Positions 41,146 to 50,704 of a DNA stretch of 64,000 nt are shown here, piece by piece. How positions within the stretch are numbered: the stretch's first letter is position 1; each line of letters begins with the position of its first letter. The position numbers were made by a program, and so were the translations under genes. Source of the stretch: Rebecca billardiae RCC1528 (Eukaryota > Haptophyta); assembly GCA_965240325.2 (NCBI GenBank), contig OZ251222.1, positions 124,001-188,000 on the forward strand. The letters are read 5' to 3'. The notes beneath the pieces are model-generated. The model saw only the letters and a program-made list of their open reading frames with translations. It ran no database searches and was not told where the DNA came from.

Positions 41146-42910
41146 ATGCTGCATCGCGCGCTCGGGGAGCTGGGCATGGGGCAGCTAGCCCGGCCGAATC
41201 CGACGTGGAGGTCCGCCCTCAGACTCGCGGCAATCCGCGCGCGCTCGTCATCCTCGACTCCGGAGCACACCGTCGACAAGTCCGAACCGCGCTTCCTCGA
41301 CATGGTGGGCATCAACTTTGATCGCGCAGGCGAGCTGATCAAGGACGAAGTGAGTCCTGACATGCTGTCGTTCATCAAGAGTAGCAACGCAGTGATCCAG
41401 CTCGCCTTCCCCCATCGCCGGCCCGACGGTAGCATCGAGGTGATCAACGCGTATCGCGCGCAGCACTCGCATCACCGGCTGCCGACGAAGGGCGGCATCC
41501 GCTACTCGGAGGCCGTCAACCAGCAGGAGGTGGAGGCGCTAGCCGCGCTGATGACGATGAAGTGCGCGGTGGTGGACGTGCCCTTCGGCGGCGCGAAGGG
41601 CGGCGTCTGCATAGACCCGCGCAAGTACTCCGACATGGAGCTCGAGAGCATCACGCGGCGGTACACGCTCGAGCTCACGCGCAAGGGCTTCATCGGCCCC
41701 GGCATCGACGTGCCCGCGCCTGACATGGGCACCGGCGCGCGCGAGATGGGGTGGATCAAGGACGCGTTCGCTACCCTCGACCCCGACCTCAACTCCTCCG
41801 CGTGCGTCACGGGCAAGCCGATCTCGCAGGGCGGTGTGCGCGGGCGCACGGAGGCGACCGGGCTCGGCGCCTTCTTCGGGATCCGCTCCTTCCTCAACGA
41901 CAGGGAGTTCTGCGACAAGGTGCACTTTGACGAGCCGGGCGTGAAGGGGAAGCGCTTCATCGTGCAGGGCTTCGGCAACGTCGGCTACCACGCCGCCAAG
42001 TTCATCCACAACGCGGGCGGGCTGGTCGTCGGCGTGGGCGAGGCGAACAGCGCCATCTACACGCCCTCGACCACGACCGGCTTTGTGCCGGAGGAGGTGC
42101 GCGCGCACTTTGCGGAGCATCGCACGCTGAAGGGGTTCCAGCCTGGGTCGGGCCCCCGGCCCGAGCTGATGGAGGGCGAGGACGTGGTACGCGTGCTCGA
42201 GCGGGAGTGCGACATGCTCGTCCCCGCCGCGCTCGAGCAAGTCATCCACGCGGGCAACGTCGGCCGGCTGCGGTGCAAGGCCATCGCCGAGGGCGCCAAC
42301 GGGCCGGTCACGCCGAGCGCCGAGGACGCGCTGCTCGCGCGCGACATCCACATCCTCCCCGACCTCGTGCTCAACGCCGGCGGCGTGACGGTGAGCTACA
42401 TCGAGTGGCTGAAGAACCTGCAGCACGTCCGGTGCGCCCGCGCCCTGCACGCGGCGCGGCGCGATCCCGTGCTCGCAAGCACGCGCGAGCCGCGCGGCGT
42501 GCGCCTAACGCGGCGCGGTCTGACCCGACGCGCGGCTCGCACTCGCGCGAAACGCGTGCGAACTCGTCGTGGGCTGTTCCGCACGCCCACGCGCCGCGCC
42601 CGTCACCGACAGCTTCGGCCGGCTGACCAAGAAGTGGGAGGAGCGCTCCAAGCGCCTGATGATGTCTGTCGTCGACTCGCTCGTCGAGAAGACCCTTCCG
42701 GGCTTCCTACCGGACACGCTTCGCGAAGAGCTGGTGAAAGGCCCGTCCGAGCGCGATATCGTCTACTCGGGGCTGCAGGAGACGATGGACACGGCGTGCG
42801 CCGAGACGCGCGAGACGGCGCACGCGCTCAACGTGACGTACCGCATGGGCGCGTTTGTCAACGCGCTGCGCAAGATCAACCAGTCGCTGAAGGACGCGGG
42901 CCAAGGGTAA
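41146..42910 (+). CDS. GDH: Glutamate dehydrogenase, mitochondrial type, two exons
   Basis: Exons 41146-42431 and 42613-42910 (181-nt intron, GTGCGC..GACAG, phase 2), giving 527 residues. It catalyses reversible oxidative deamination of glutamate to 2-oxoglutarate. Residues 1-40 are Arg/Ser/Ala-rich, a mitochondrial presequence. The substrate domain has LPTKGGIRY, KCAVVDVPFGGAKGG with the catalytic Lys, and DVPAPDMGTGAREMGW. The NAD domain has FIVQGFGNVGYHAAKF and AIAEGANGPVTPSAE. Exon 2 supplies the animal-type ending (FGRLTKKWEERS, then GPSERDIVYSGL and ALNVTYRMGAFVNA). Reading through the intron stays open but replaces this conserved C-terminus with Arg-rich sequence, so splicing is well supported. 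Confidence 0.92.
42432..42612 (+). other. Intron of the glutamate dehydrogenase gene
   Basis: 181 nt. It starts GTGCGCCC and ends CACCGACAG. It interrupts an Arg codon between the conserved EWLKNLQHV and FGRLT blocks. Confidence 0.85.
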
Positions 42911-43050
42911 AAGGCGCGGGTCACGGCGGGCATAGCCTCTCCGGACGTGGTGCCCGCCTGCCACCCCCCCCCCCCCTTCTTACTAGACTACTACTAGTAG
43001 TACATCACTGCAGTACATGATACAGAATCAGTAGTTTTAATACTGATATT

Positions 43051-43688
43051 TTTAATTAATTCCCCTTTATAATACTACGGGCTCCGGATCAGATCAGACT
43101 GGCGGCCGAAGCCTCCATCCAGCCCTACCCTGGCCAGCCCCCCGAACCAACCAACACCCTCACCCAACCTCAAACCACTGACCGAGACACCTAGTGCCTT
43201 GACACCACTCCACCGTGTGGACAGCCCGCCTCCAGAGGGGGCGGGGGTACGTATGCCATTGCCAGCAGCATACAAGCCCAATACTGTGGGGTGGTTGTAG
43301 TTCGAAACGAGTAAAATGACGCACAACACACTTTTACCTGATGCTCCCCCCCCGACTCCTCTACCGTATTGGCAAATAGGACAATGTTCGCGCGCGCGAT
43401 CTCGATTCTTTGTATGTGGCGTGGGGATTACTTTCATACAAACGGTCCTCCTAGGACAACCTTCAAGAATGTGTGGAGAAGTACTCACTCGCATATTTTT
43501 AAATTCCCCTTTATAACGGGCTCCGGGTGATCAGACTGGCGGCCGAAGCCTCCAGCCCTACCCTGGCCAGCCCCCAACCAACCACCACCCTCACCCAACC
43601 TCGAACCACTGACCGATACACCAAGTGCCTTGACACCACTCCGCTGTGGACAGCCCGCCTCCAGAGGGGGCGGGGGTATGCCATGCCA
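43051..43688. repeat. Duplicated ~200-bp segment in direct orientation
   Basis: Copies at about 43051-43264 and 43494-43688, sharing AATTCCCCTTTATAA, CAGACTGGCGGCCGAAGCC, ACCACTGACCGA-ACACC and the GGGGGCGGGGGTA(cg)TATGCC end, with substitutions and small indels. Each copy begins with a TATA-like CTTTATAA. A 230-bp unique segment separates them. Confidence 0.85.
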
Positions 43689-44088
43689 ATCGTATCGCCT
43701 CGCCGTTCCGATAACCGACCACGAGCGTCCGCGACATCTGTCGGTGTGCCGTCGTCGTCGTTCGAAGCGTGCATGCGGCCACACCTCCGAGTTTTTGCTG
43801 ACGACCAGACGTGTGGCCCTCGCGGCCCTGGCCGGCGCAACGGCGGTGGCCGCGATGGCCGAAAAACCGCCGAAGCCGCCGAGCCCGGCCGCGCTTGTCC
43901 TCGAAGCTCTTTGCCGTACGTCGGCCTGCGTCCCAGAGTGGATGCACGGCCCACGAGAGGAGGTCCAGCGTGCAATTCCGTTCGCACGTGGCGCGGTCCG
44001 GCGAGTTATGCCTATGGTATTGGTCGAGCCGGGTGGATGTTTGCGCATCTTTCATGGAATGCCGTCAGCGCTCGCAGCCCGCCTGTAG
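43678..44088 (+). CDS. Possible small protein with twin-arginine-like thylakoid signal
   Basis: A 136-codon frame starting at the ATG that ends the second 43-kb repeat copy. Residues ~42-62 read LLTTRRVALAALAGATAVAA, a twin-arginine followed by a hydrophobic core and an A-x-A-like cleavage site, then a Pro/Lys-rich start. This is the pattern of thylakoid-lumen proteins in plastids. The C-terminal half is unrecognised, and the gene might continue by splicing. An opposing minus-strand frame covers the same DNA, so the call is tentative. Confidence 0.3.
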   Translation: MPCQSYRLAVPITDHERPRHLSVCRRRRSKRACGHTSEFLLTTRRVALAALAGATAVAAMAEKPPKPPSPAALVLEALCRTSACVPEWMHGPREEVQRAIPFARGAVRRVMPMVLVEPGGCLRIFHGMPSALAARL

Positions 44089-44387
44089 CTTCGCTCGCCG
44101 CTCCAGGGCCAGCGTCTCCGCTCCTGTGGTAGTGTGCCAGGCATGCGGCCGAGGTGATTAACGAGTAAAATGATGATGATGAATATGAAGCTCTTTCATC
44201 AAGTTTGTGCGACCGAATCTTCAGAAAGGCGCGCGCGGCGTGCCGATTGGGTGCCGTCCAGTTGCTGGGTTCAGGCACAGAAAGTTGACGGCATCGGCAC
44301 CGGCAGCCTGAAAAAGGCACTGGCCGTTGCCAGCTCCACCCGTCCAGCAAGGTGCCGGCACACCGACTTTCCATCCACAGCGGCTCC

Positions 44388-44870
44388 ATGGCGCGCGCAA
44401 CGCTCTACGTCCTCGCGTCGCTGATGCTCGAGAGGGTGGCGTGCCTTTCAACGAACTTTGCGGCACCACCCAGTCCCCGTGTCACGCGGCTCCAGAACGT
44501 CGCGCGCTCCGCGATCCACCAAGGGCGCTATCACGAGGCAGACCGGTGCTATGACATCATCCTGTCCACGTCCGATCCGCATCCGCGCACCTTCCTGCTC
44601 AAGGCCCTTCACGACGTGCGCATGGGCCGATGGGAGGAAGCGCGTGCCACTTATCGTGCCGGCAACAAGATGTATCCCTCCGACCCGAAGCTCCTCCAGG
44701 GCTGGGGCCTCCTCGAGAGCCGAATGGGTCGCATGGATGTTGCCACGCGCCTCCTGAGCCGGTGCATCGCAGTGGATGGGGGGCACTCGCCGGTGCAGCG
44801 CTGGCACATCTTCCGCGACTCGTTGGAGAGGTTGAATATGCGCCAGCGCCTCGCCGACGCACACACATGA
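44388..44870 (+). CDS. Small TPR-repeat protein
   Basis: 160 residues. After a short hydrophobic N-terminus (MARATLYVLASLMLERVACL, signal-like) come about three tetratricopeptide-type helical hairpins: ARSAIHQGRYHEADRCYDIIL, LLKALHDVRMGRWEEARATYRAG and GWGLLESRMGRMDVATRLLSR, each with the G-x-x-x-x-A spacing. TPR units mediate protein contacts. The partner is unknown. The ATG at 44388 is chosen, as sequence before it lacks an ATG in frame. Confidence 0.65.
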   Translation: MARATLYVLASLMLERVACLSTNFAAPPSPRVTRLQNVARSAIHQGRYHEADRCYDIILSTSDPHPRTFLLKALHDVRMGRWEEARATYRAGNKMYPSDPKLLQGWGLLESRMGRMDVATRLLSRCIAVDGGHSPVQRWHIFRDSLERLNMRQRLADAHT

Positions 44871-45168
44871 CGAACGAGCGTGCGGAAACGGATGGCCTCG
44901 GTCAGGATGTCTCGAGTCGTCTGTCTGTCTCGGTAACACGCTGTCACGCAGCCCCGGCCTGTCTGTTATTTCCGTCGGACCGCACGTCGCCGCTGACTCT
45001 CACTCTGAGACAGGCTGACTCCTGGCCCAGCCCGCCCAGTGCCGCTGGTGAGAACTGATGAGTTCTGCTGATCAGAGTCACACGTGACGGCTGACGCGGA
45101 TCATCGGCACGGGCGTGACGCGGACCAAGTAAATTCGTCAATCGTCATATTATTATATAATTATCATT
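44871..45168. other. Intergenic
   Basis: GC-mixed sequence ending in an AT-rich patch (ATATTATTATATAATTATC) directly before the 1.57-kb repeat element. No gene seen. Confidence 0.4.
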
Positions 45169-46736
45169 ATGGCCCGCGGTGCAGGGCGGAGCGCGCAGCG
45201 TGGAGCCCGCACCAGCGGGCCCGAACCACGTTTCAAAAAGATCTTTGATCAAAGAAAAAAGGGACGGGGGACGATTTTCAGGGCTGGAGGAGACCGAGTT
45301 TCGAATTTTGAGACTCCCTTACAGGTGCATCCTCGTCGAAAAAGGGCGCGTCCGCCGTCTTGAATAGTGAACAGAGGAATCAACGAAACCCGCGCCCAAG
45401 TGTGCGAGGCAGGGTAATTGTGGGTAGACTCTCCTTAATGTAGTGTGACCATAGTAAAATAATATGGCCTCGCCGCTGCAAGATGCCAAGAACGACCGTT
45501 GACATAATCGTCCAACCAACTCCAATAGTGCGAGAGATTGAAAATACCCGCCGCAGCTATCCGTATAGTCGGAGCCGGAGGGGGCGCGGCGCGCGGCGTG
45601 TGCGGCCCGCGGCTGCGGCGACAGCGGAGCTCAGGAGGCGCCAGCCACGAGCGACCGACGGGTGAGGACGGCGATGGGCAGGTGCGCGCGGCGAATGGCG
45701 CCTGGAGCGCGCGGCTGCGGCGGGTCCCGACTGCCGTCGACATCGCGTTCGTCGTGCCCCCGCTCACTCCGCGCGCCCCCGCCGCCCCTGCCGCCCTGTC
45801 GATGCCTCGGCGCGGCCTTGCGCGGCCCCGGCGCGTCCGCGAGCCGGCGCCGCAGCCGCCGCCCTGTGTTCGGGCTCTCGCAAGCTCGGGGGCAGCGGCG
45901 CCTGATGCCGGACTGATCGATCTCTGAGCCTTCGACTTCACCACGCGCCGCCCTTGCCATGCCTTTCCGGGGTCTCCCAGAACTCTTCTTGATTGAGAGA
46001 GAGCAGGCGCGCCGACGATCCGAGTCCATCGTCGGTCGACTCTGAGCGAGGGCTACGCCTCGGAACTGAACGGTACTCTACGAGGAGGACGAGCTGCGCG
46101 GGCGACGGTGGTGCGTGACGTCCCCAGAGCTGGCCGTGCCTCTGCAACGCGTGCCGAGCCTGATCGAGGTGTGTCAGCTGCCCGTGCACGCGCGGCGAGT
46201 GCGCGAACCGGATCACCGGTGCCCTCGCACCTCGGCACCGTGCTCCCTCGGGCTGTCAGCTCCGCGTGGCCTGGCGTGCACGTAGAGTTGCGCTCATGCG
46301 TCGATCACGCCTCGCGCCCGCCTGTCGGCCGTCGCGCAGGCGCTGGTCGAACCCTACTCGGACCAGTGCATCATCCCGGGCGCTGCCGGCGCGGGGGGTG
46401 ACCCCGGGGACAGCGGTCAGCAGCAGCGGCCCGAACGAATCCGCGGCCCCGCACCGTGCTCCCTGGCTGTCAGCTCCGCGTGGCCTGGTGTGCACGTGGA
46501 GTCGCGCTCATGCGTCGATCACGCCTCGTCGCATCCGCCTGTACACAATCGGCGCCGCGCCGGCGGCTGCAATGGGCCCGCCCGGCGCGGCCGGGGCGGC
46601 GGCGCGCCGCTGGAGTCTAGTTGTACGGGCATATGCAACTGGTCTGTCAATAGACGACTGCGACGGAGGGTGCACCGCCACCGCGGGCCCTGAACTACGT
46701 TCGTTCTACGGAAAAGGACCGCGGAACGCGGTCATA
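45169..46736 (+). mobile_element. 1.57-kb repeat element, copy A
   Basis: Present again in opposite orientation at 53729-55294 with nearly the same length. Both copies start ATGGCCCGCGGTGCAGGGCG and end CCGCGGAACGCGGTCATA, so the termini are weakly inverted (ATGGCCCGCGG against ATGACCGCGTT). Both have an AT-rich 5' third and very GC-rich remainder, and an internal ~85-bp direct duplication (near 46240-46330 and 46440-46530 here). No transposase is visible and reading frames differ between copies through indels. It is most likely a non-autonomous DNA element. No clear target-site duplication was found. Confidence 0.7.
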
Positions 46737-47089
46737 AGTTTCGGCGTCATATTACAATTTACATGTGTATGTATCGGTTTTCGGTACAAATAGTTATATT
46801 ATTATAATCTCTCGTCCGTCTCAGACTACTCACAGTCACTCTCAGACTCAGCTCTCTCACTCTCTCACTCTGCCTGAGACTGAGAGGCCCGTCTGGCCTT
46901 CAGAGCCCTTCAGTTTTGAACCGTAATTAACTGACGCGTGAGTACGCTCATGCTACGCAGACGCTGACGCACTCGGTACGACTGTTCAGTGCGCCTCGGA
47001 GAGTGAGACTGTACTAGTATAACTAAGTAAGCAGTCGTGCGTAGTCGAACGTCTATCGCTAGTTCACAGCTGACAGCAGGGACGACCGT

Positions 47090-47152
<63 letters not shown>

Positions 47153-47642
47153 TATATATATATCAGTATATATATGCATATATATATATGTATATATGCG
47201 ACGAATTATACGGCGGCGTTCCGTTTACAGGACTCGCTAAATCACGGGTAGCTACTTACGAGGGCTGGCTAAGTCGCCTGAGCAGTGGCTGCGCTAAGTA
47301 CTGTTTCCAGGTCTCTCTTCGGAGAGCGTGGCGATGAAGGAAGCGGATGGCGGACCGCAGCGGATGCCCGGGATGGCGCGGCAACCGCCTGCCACCGTGA
47401 GCCTTAGCCCCTTAATTACTACGCACGTTATTCGTTAAAACACACACACACATATATATATATATATAAACTGTACGGCCATCATCAATTTCAAATTGAT
47501 TCATTCAAGTGAAATATGAATCATCACGGCTGGCATCGCCATGCACTATCCAGCCCCAGGAACCTCGGTCCGTCGGTCCGATGGCACAGGCGCTGACGGT
47601 CTAACGCGGCGTGCGGCGGCCGAGGCTCAAAGTCAAGCGGCA
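46737..47642. other. Gene-poor spacer with (TA)n tract
   Basis: CTCAGACT-rich stretch 46800-46910, a long TA repeat (47091-47200) and a shorter one (47455-47470) preceded by a CA run. No supported gene. Confidence 0.5.
47091..47200. repeat. (TA)n microsatellite
   Basis: About 60 bp of pure TA followed by ~50 bp interrupted by CAG and GC. Confidence 0.95.
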
Positions 47643-48926
47643 TCAATACCAGTGCGCATTCAGCAGGAGGAAGACCAGCACAACGAAGAGGCGCGCGATC
47701 ACCCCGCTCGCCCACTCGGGCACGGGTGCCCACCAGCTCAGCGGATCCATCGTGAAGGCGAGACAGATCACGAAGATCACAATGGAGTGGAACCATCGAG
47801 CTAATGAGTACTCGCGCGACCACCACGGACGGTAGGCGGCCCCGGGACGGATCACGGCGCCCACGCCACCGCCTGCCTCCGCGGACCGCGCCTCGATGCT
47901 CACGGTCGCATCGGCGAAGCGGCGCAGGTCCCAGTAGAGCCACGTCTTGAGCCAGTAGAAGGGTGCAACGGCGGCACCCCAGCGGAGGCCGCGCACGCGA
48001 GAGGGCTTCGGCTGGCGGAATTCGTTGGCGCGCTCGAGGTAGACGATGCGTACGCGCGGTGATTGGCCACCGGCCTTGTCCTGCCGCCGTCGGTCAAGGA
48101 GCAGGTGCTCGAGCATGTCCACGACGATCGCCTTCGGGAACGTGTGCAGCCGCTTGGCGACGCCGCCGAGCACGAGCGCCTGGCTGATCCAGTTCGAGCA
48201 GTTGCCGGTGATGCCGGTCTCGCCGAAGCCGAGGATGAGGCGGAGGGTATCGGCCATGGCGCCGCAGTGGCCAAAGCCCACCTTCGCCGTCGCCTCGGCG
48301 TTCTCGCGCTGGAAGGCGTGCGCCACCCCCTTGAACCAGTGGTCCATCGCCAGCACGCTGTCTTCGTCCCACGCGTGCACGCGCACGAGGCAGATCGATC
48401 GCGCAAAGATGCCTCGCTGGCCGTTCACGCCGAAGAGGTAGTCCGCGGGGTCCTCGTAGATCTGCACGAGGGGCGTCTCCGTCTCCACCCCGCCGGCGCC
48501 GCCGCGCGTGATGTTCACCACGCGCTGCTCCCCCGTCGGCAGCGTGTACCGCACGGCCGCGTGTCCAAACGCAACGCCCGCGCAGCGGACGCCAAAGTCC
48601 GGCAGCACATTCTCGACGAAGACGTACTCAATGGTAGGCGGGCCATCGTACCCGAGGAACGTGTCAATGTCCGACAAGATTGTCGCCTTGTTCCTCAGGT
48701 AGACCTCAGGATCTTCGCGGGAGGCGGCTGGCTCGTTCACGAGCAGGGACTCGTGCTGACGCTCCGACTTGGTCGACTTGGTCGACGGCTGAGCGCTCAA
48801 GGCGGGGGCTCCTGTCCGACGCCTGCCACCACAGCAGCCCCACCACCCGCCCACCGCCTCATCCTCGACCTCATCGAGCTGCTGGTATGTCGCGAGCCGC
48901 TTTGGTCTCGCCGGGGGCTCCGCCAT
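47643..48926 (-). CDS. Unknown membrane protein with permuted-papain-like motifs
   Basis: 427 residues. The central domain (~95-260) has GYDGPPTIEYVFVENVLPDFGV, then FGHAAVRYTLPTGEQRVVNIT with His122, EDPADYLFG, and GNCSNWISQAL with Cys243. His-before-Cys with an NC motif is the order in permuted papain-like folds such as LRAT and PPPDE. I recall similar uncharacterised plant and algal proteins with GHAAVRY and NC-x-W blocks. No named family is claimed. The C-terminus has two hydrophobic helices (about 375-395 and 405-425). The N-terminus has a Cys/Gly-rich patch (WWGCCGG). It is divergent from pyridoxal kinase, with starts ~110 bp apart. Confidence 0.55.
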   Translation of the reverse strand: MAEPPARPKRLATYQQLDEVEDEAVGGWWGCCGGRRRTGAPALSAQPSTKSTKSERQHESLLVNEPAASREDPEVYLRNKATILSDIDTFLGYDGPPTIEYVFVENVLPDFGVRCAGVAFGHAAVRYTLPTGEQRVVNITRGGAGGVETETPLVQIYEDPADYLFGVNGQRGIFARSICLVRVHAWDEDSVLAMDHWFKGVAHAFQRENAEATAKVGFGHCGAMADTLRLILGFGETGITGNCSNWISQALVLGGVAKRLHTFPKAIVVDMLEHLLLDRRRQDKAGGQSPRVRIVYLERANEFRQPKPSRVRGLRWGAAVAPFYWLKTWLYWDLRRFADATVSIEARSAEAGGGVGAVIRPGAAYRPWWSREYSLARWFHSIVIFVICLAFTMDPLSWWAPVPEWASGVIARLFVVLVFLLLNAHWY

Positions 48927-49036
48927 TTGCGGCGAACGACGACCAACTTTTGCTCCCAGGCAGCCGGGCAGACGAATTTGCGCTCCAGCACGCCCAGCCG
49001 CCGCCGTCCTTCGTCGTCATCGCAGATTCGATCGGC

Positions 49037-49954
49037 ATGACGCCGACGCTTGCGCGCGTGCTCTCGATCCAGAGCCACGTGGTGCATGGGTACGTTGGGA
49101 ACAAGGCCGCGGTTCTTCCGCTGCAGGTGCTCGGTGTCGAAGTGGACGCCATCAACTCTGTTCAGTTCTCGTGCCACACGGGCTACTCGCTCTTCACGGG
49201 CGACGTCCTGCAGGGCGATGCGCTGTGGGAGCTGGTTCGTGGACTGGAGGGCAATTCGCTGCTCGGGTACACACACCTCCTCACCGGGTACATCGGCTCA
49301 GCCTCCGTGCTTCGCACCGTCCTGCGCACGCTCACCGCCATCCGTCGGGTGAGCCCGGCCGCGGTGTATCTCTGCGATCCTGTCCTCGGCGACGCCGGGA
49401 AGCTATACGTGCCCAGCGAGCTGGTGGAGATCTACAAGACGGAGGTGGTGCCTTTGGCGACAATGCTCACCCCGAACCAATTCGAGGCCGAGCTGCTCAC
49501 GGGCATGAGCATCGCCACCGAAGCGGACGGGTTCGCCGCATGCGAGCAGCTGCACAGCCAGGGCGTGCACACAGTCGTGATCACGAGCATGCAGCTCGAT
49601 GACGCGGACGCGGCGAGCAGTGTAATCACGCTGCTCGCGAGCCGGCGGCGCGCCACCGCCGCCGACGGTACGGCCGTGCCAACACGCTTCCGCATCGACA
49701 TCCCCAAGATCCCGTCCTCGTTCACCGGCACGGGCGACCTGACTGCTGCACTCCTGCTCGCCTGGACCCACCGGCTGGGGGAGGAGGGGCTCCAACAGGC
49801 GCTTGAGAATACCGTCGCTTCGGTGCAGGCGGTGCTCAAGCGCACCGTCGAAGAGGGCGACGCGAACAAAGAGCTTCGTCTAGTGCAGAGCATTCACGAC
49901 ATCATCCAACCAAGCGTCAAGCTTGTTGCGCGCGCTGTTGCGATGACCGACTGA
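49037..49954 (+). CDS. PDXK: Pyridoxal kinase
   Basis: 305 residues from the ATG at 49037 (human PDXK has 312). It phosphorylates pyridoxal, pyridoxine and pyridoxamine with ATP in vitamin B6 salvage. Family motifs are RVLSIQSHVVHGYVGNKAA (7-25), NSVQFSCHTGY (40-50), LLTGYIGS (81-88), YLCDPVLGD (111-119), LTPNQFEAELLTG (144-156) and the nucleotide-binding FTGTGDL (229-235) with catalytic Asp234. An in-frame ATG at 48887 would add 50 residues but would overlap the start of the divergent gene, so the downstream start is preferred. Confidence 0.92.
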   Translation: MTPTLARVLSIQSHVVHGYVGNKAAVLPLQVLGVEVDAINSVQFSCHTGYSLFTGDVLQGDALWELVRGLEGNSLLGYTHLLTGYIGSASVLRTVLRTLTAIRRVSPAAVYLCDPVLGDAGKLYVPSELVEIYKTEVVPLATMLTPNQFEAELLTGMSIATEADGFAACEQLHSQGVHTVVITSMQLDDADAASSVITLLASRRRATAADGTAVPTRFRIDIPKIPSSFTGTGDLTAALLLAWTHRLGEEGLQQALENTVASVQAVLKRTVEEGDANKELRLVQSIHDIIQPSVKLVARAVAMTD

Positions 49955-50704
49955 TGAGCCGAGCCGTCTGAGGAGTAGTGACGCACTACTCAGAGTCATA
50001 TGCACTCAAAGCAGTGCTAAGCAGGCATTGCCGAAGCATAGCTCCGATTTGCCCTACTGCTATCTCGGACTGGCATGCAATATATTTGTTTATTGTATAT
50101 ATATATAGTATCAGGGGCGCCGTCCGCTGTAATGGGCAATGGCCCCGCATCGCGGTCATAATACGCCAAATCGAACCATCACCTTCCTTGTTCCTATTGA
50201 ATGACGAGGCTTCCTCCATTTGAAGCGTATACATTTGAATACGAAAAAACGCAAAGCCCCCGCAGCGCCGGGGGCTTTCGGGCTTAGTTCAGGAGCGTGC
50301 ATGGCAGGATCCCGGGAACGCCCTTATTGATGGTAGTGGCGGCAGTATATCGATATATATGACGACTGTTATAGTGATGCTGTTACTCATGACGATGGTA
50401 CTAGTACTGTACCGTAGTGTACGCAGCGGCTGGCTCGCTCGGACTCGGAGTCGGCTCGGACGACTCGTGACTCAGTTCGCGCCACCGGACCGGACCTGCG
50501 CGATGAATCCGACAATAATTTAGTGAACGAATAATGATTCACATCCCGGCGAGTCCCGTGATGAGCTGATGCCAGAGCGGCCTTATATATTATATATTCG
50601 GCGATCCTCGGGAGTGGTGACTGGTGGCCACATTCCGCAGGCCCGGGCGAAGTCTCGCCGCCCAGGCTGGCGGTAATTGAAGTATCGCCGCCCAGGGCCC
50701 AGGC
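49955..50704. other. Intergenic between convergent genes
   Basis: Contains TATATA runs (50090-50110, 50355, 50583-50600), a terminator-like hairpin and otherwise unremarkable sequence. No supported gene. Confidence 0.5.
50241..50278 (-). terminator. Bacterial-type intrinsic terminator-like hairpin
   Basis: On the minus strand: AAAGCCCCC, a short loop, GGGGGCTTT, then GCG and a run of six T. Nine perfectly paired bases with a following T-run form a textbook rho-independent terminator. It has no obvious job in a nuclear intergenic region and may be an inserted bacterial or phage-like fragment or chance. Confidence 0.5.

Larger units (their letters stand above)
42911..44387. other. Spacer with poly-C tract, tandem duplication and a possible small gene
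   Basis: Holds a C14 run at 42963-42976, an AT-rich stretch to 43080, two copies of a ~200-bp repeat (43051-43264 and 43494-43688) and a candidate reading frame at 43678-44088. Confidence 0.5.

Noticed and set aside
45169-45367. Shared 64-codon frame at the start of both 1.57-kb copies as a gene
   Set aside because: Its ATG coincides with the element terminus, the product is short and basic with no domain, and other frames in the element are broken by indels.
46240-46360. tRNA-like GGTCGAACCC word in the repeat element
   Set aside because: No acceptor, D or anticodon stems could be placed around it.
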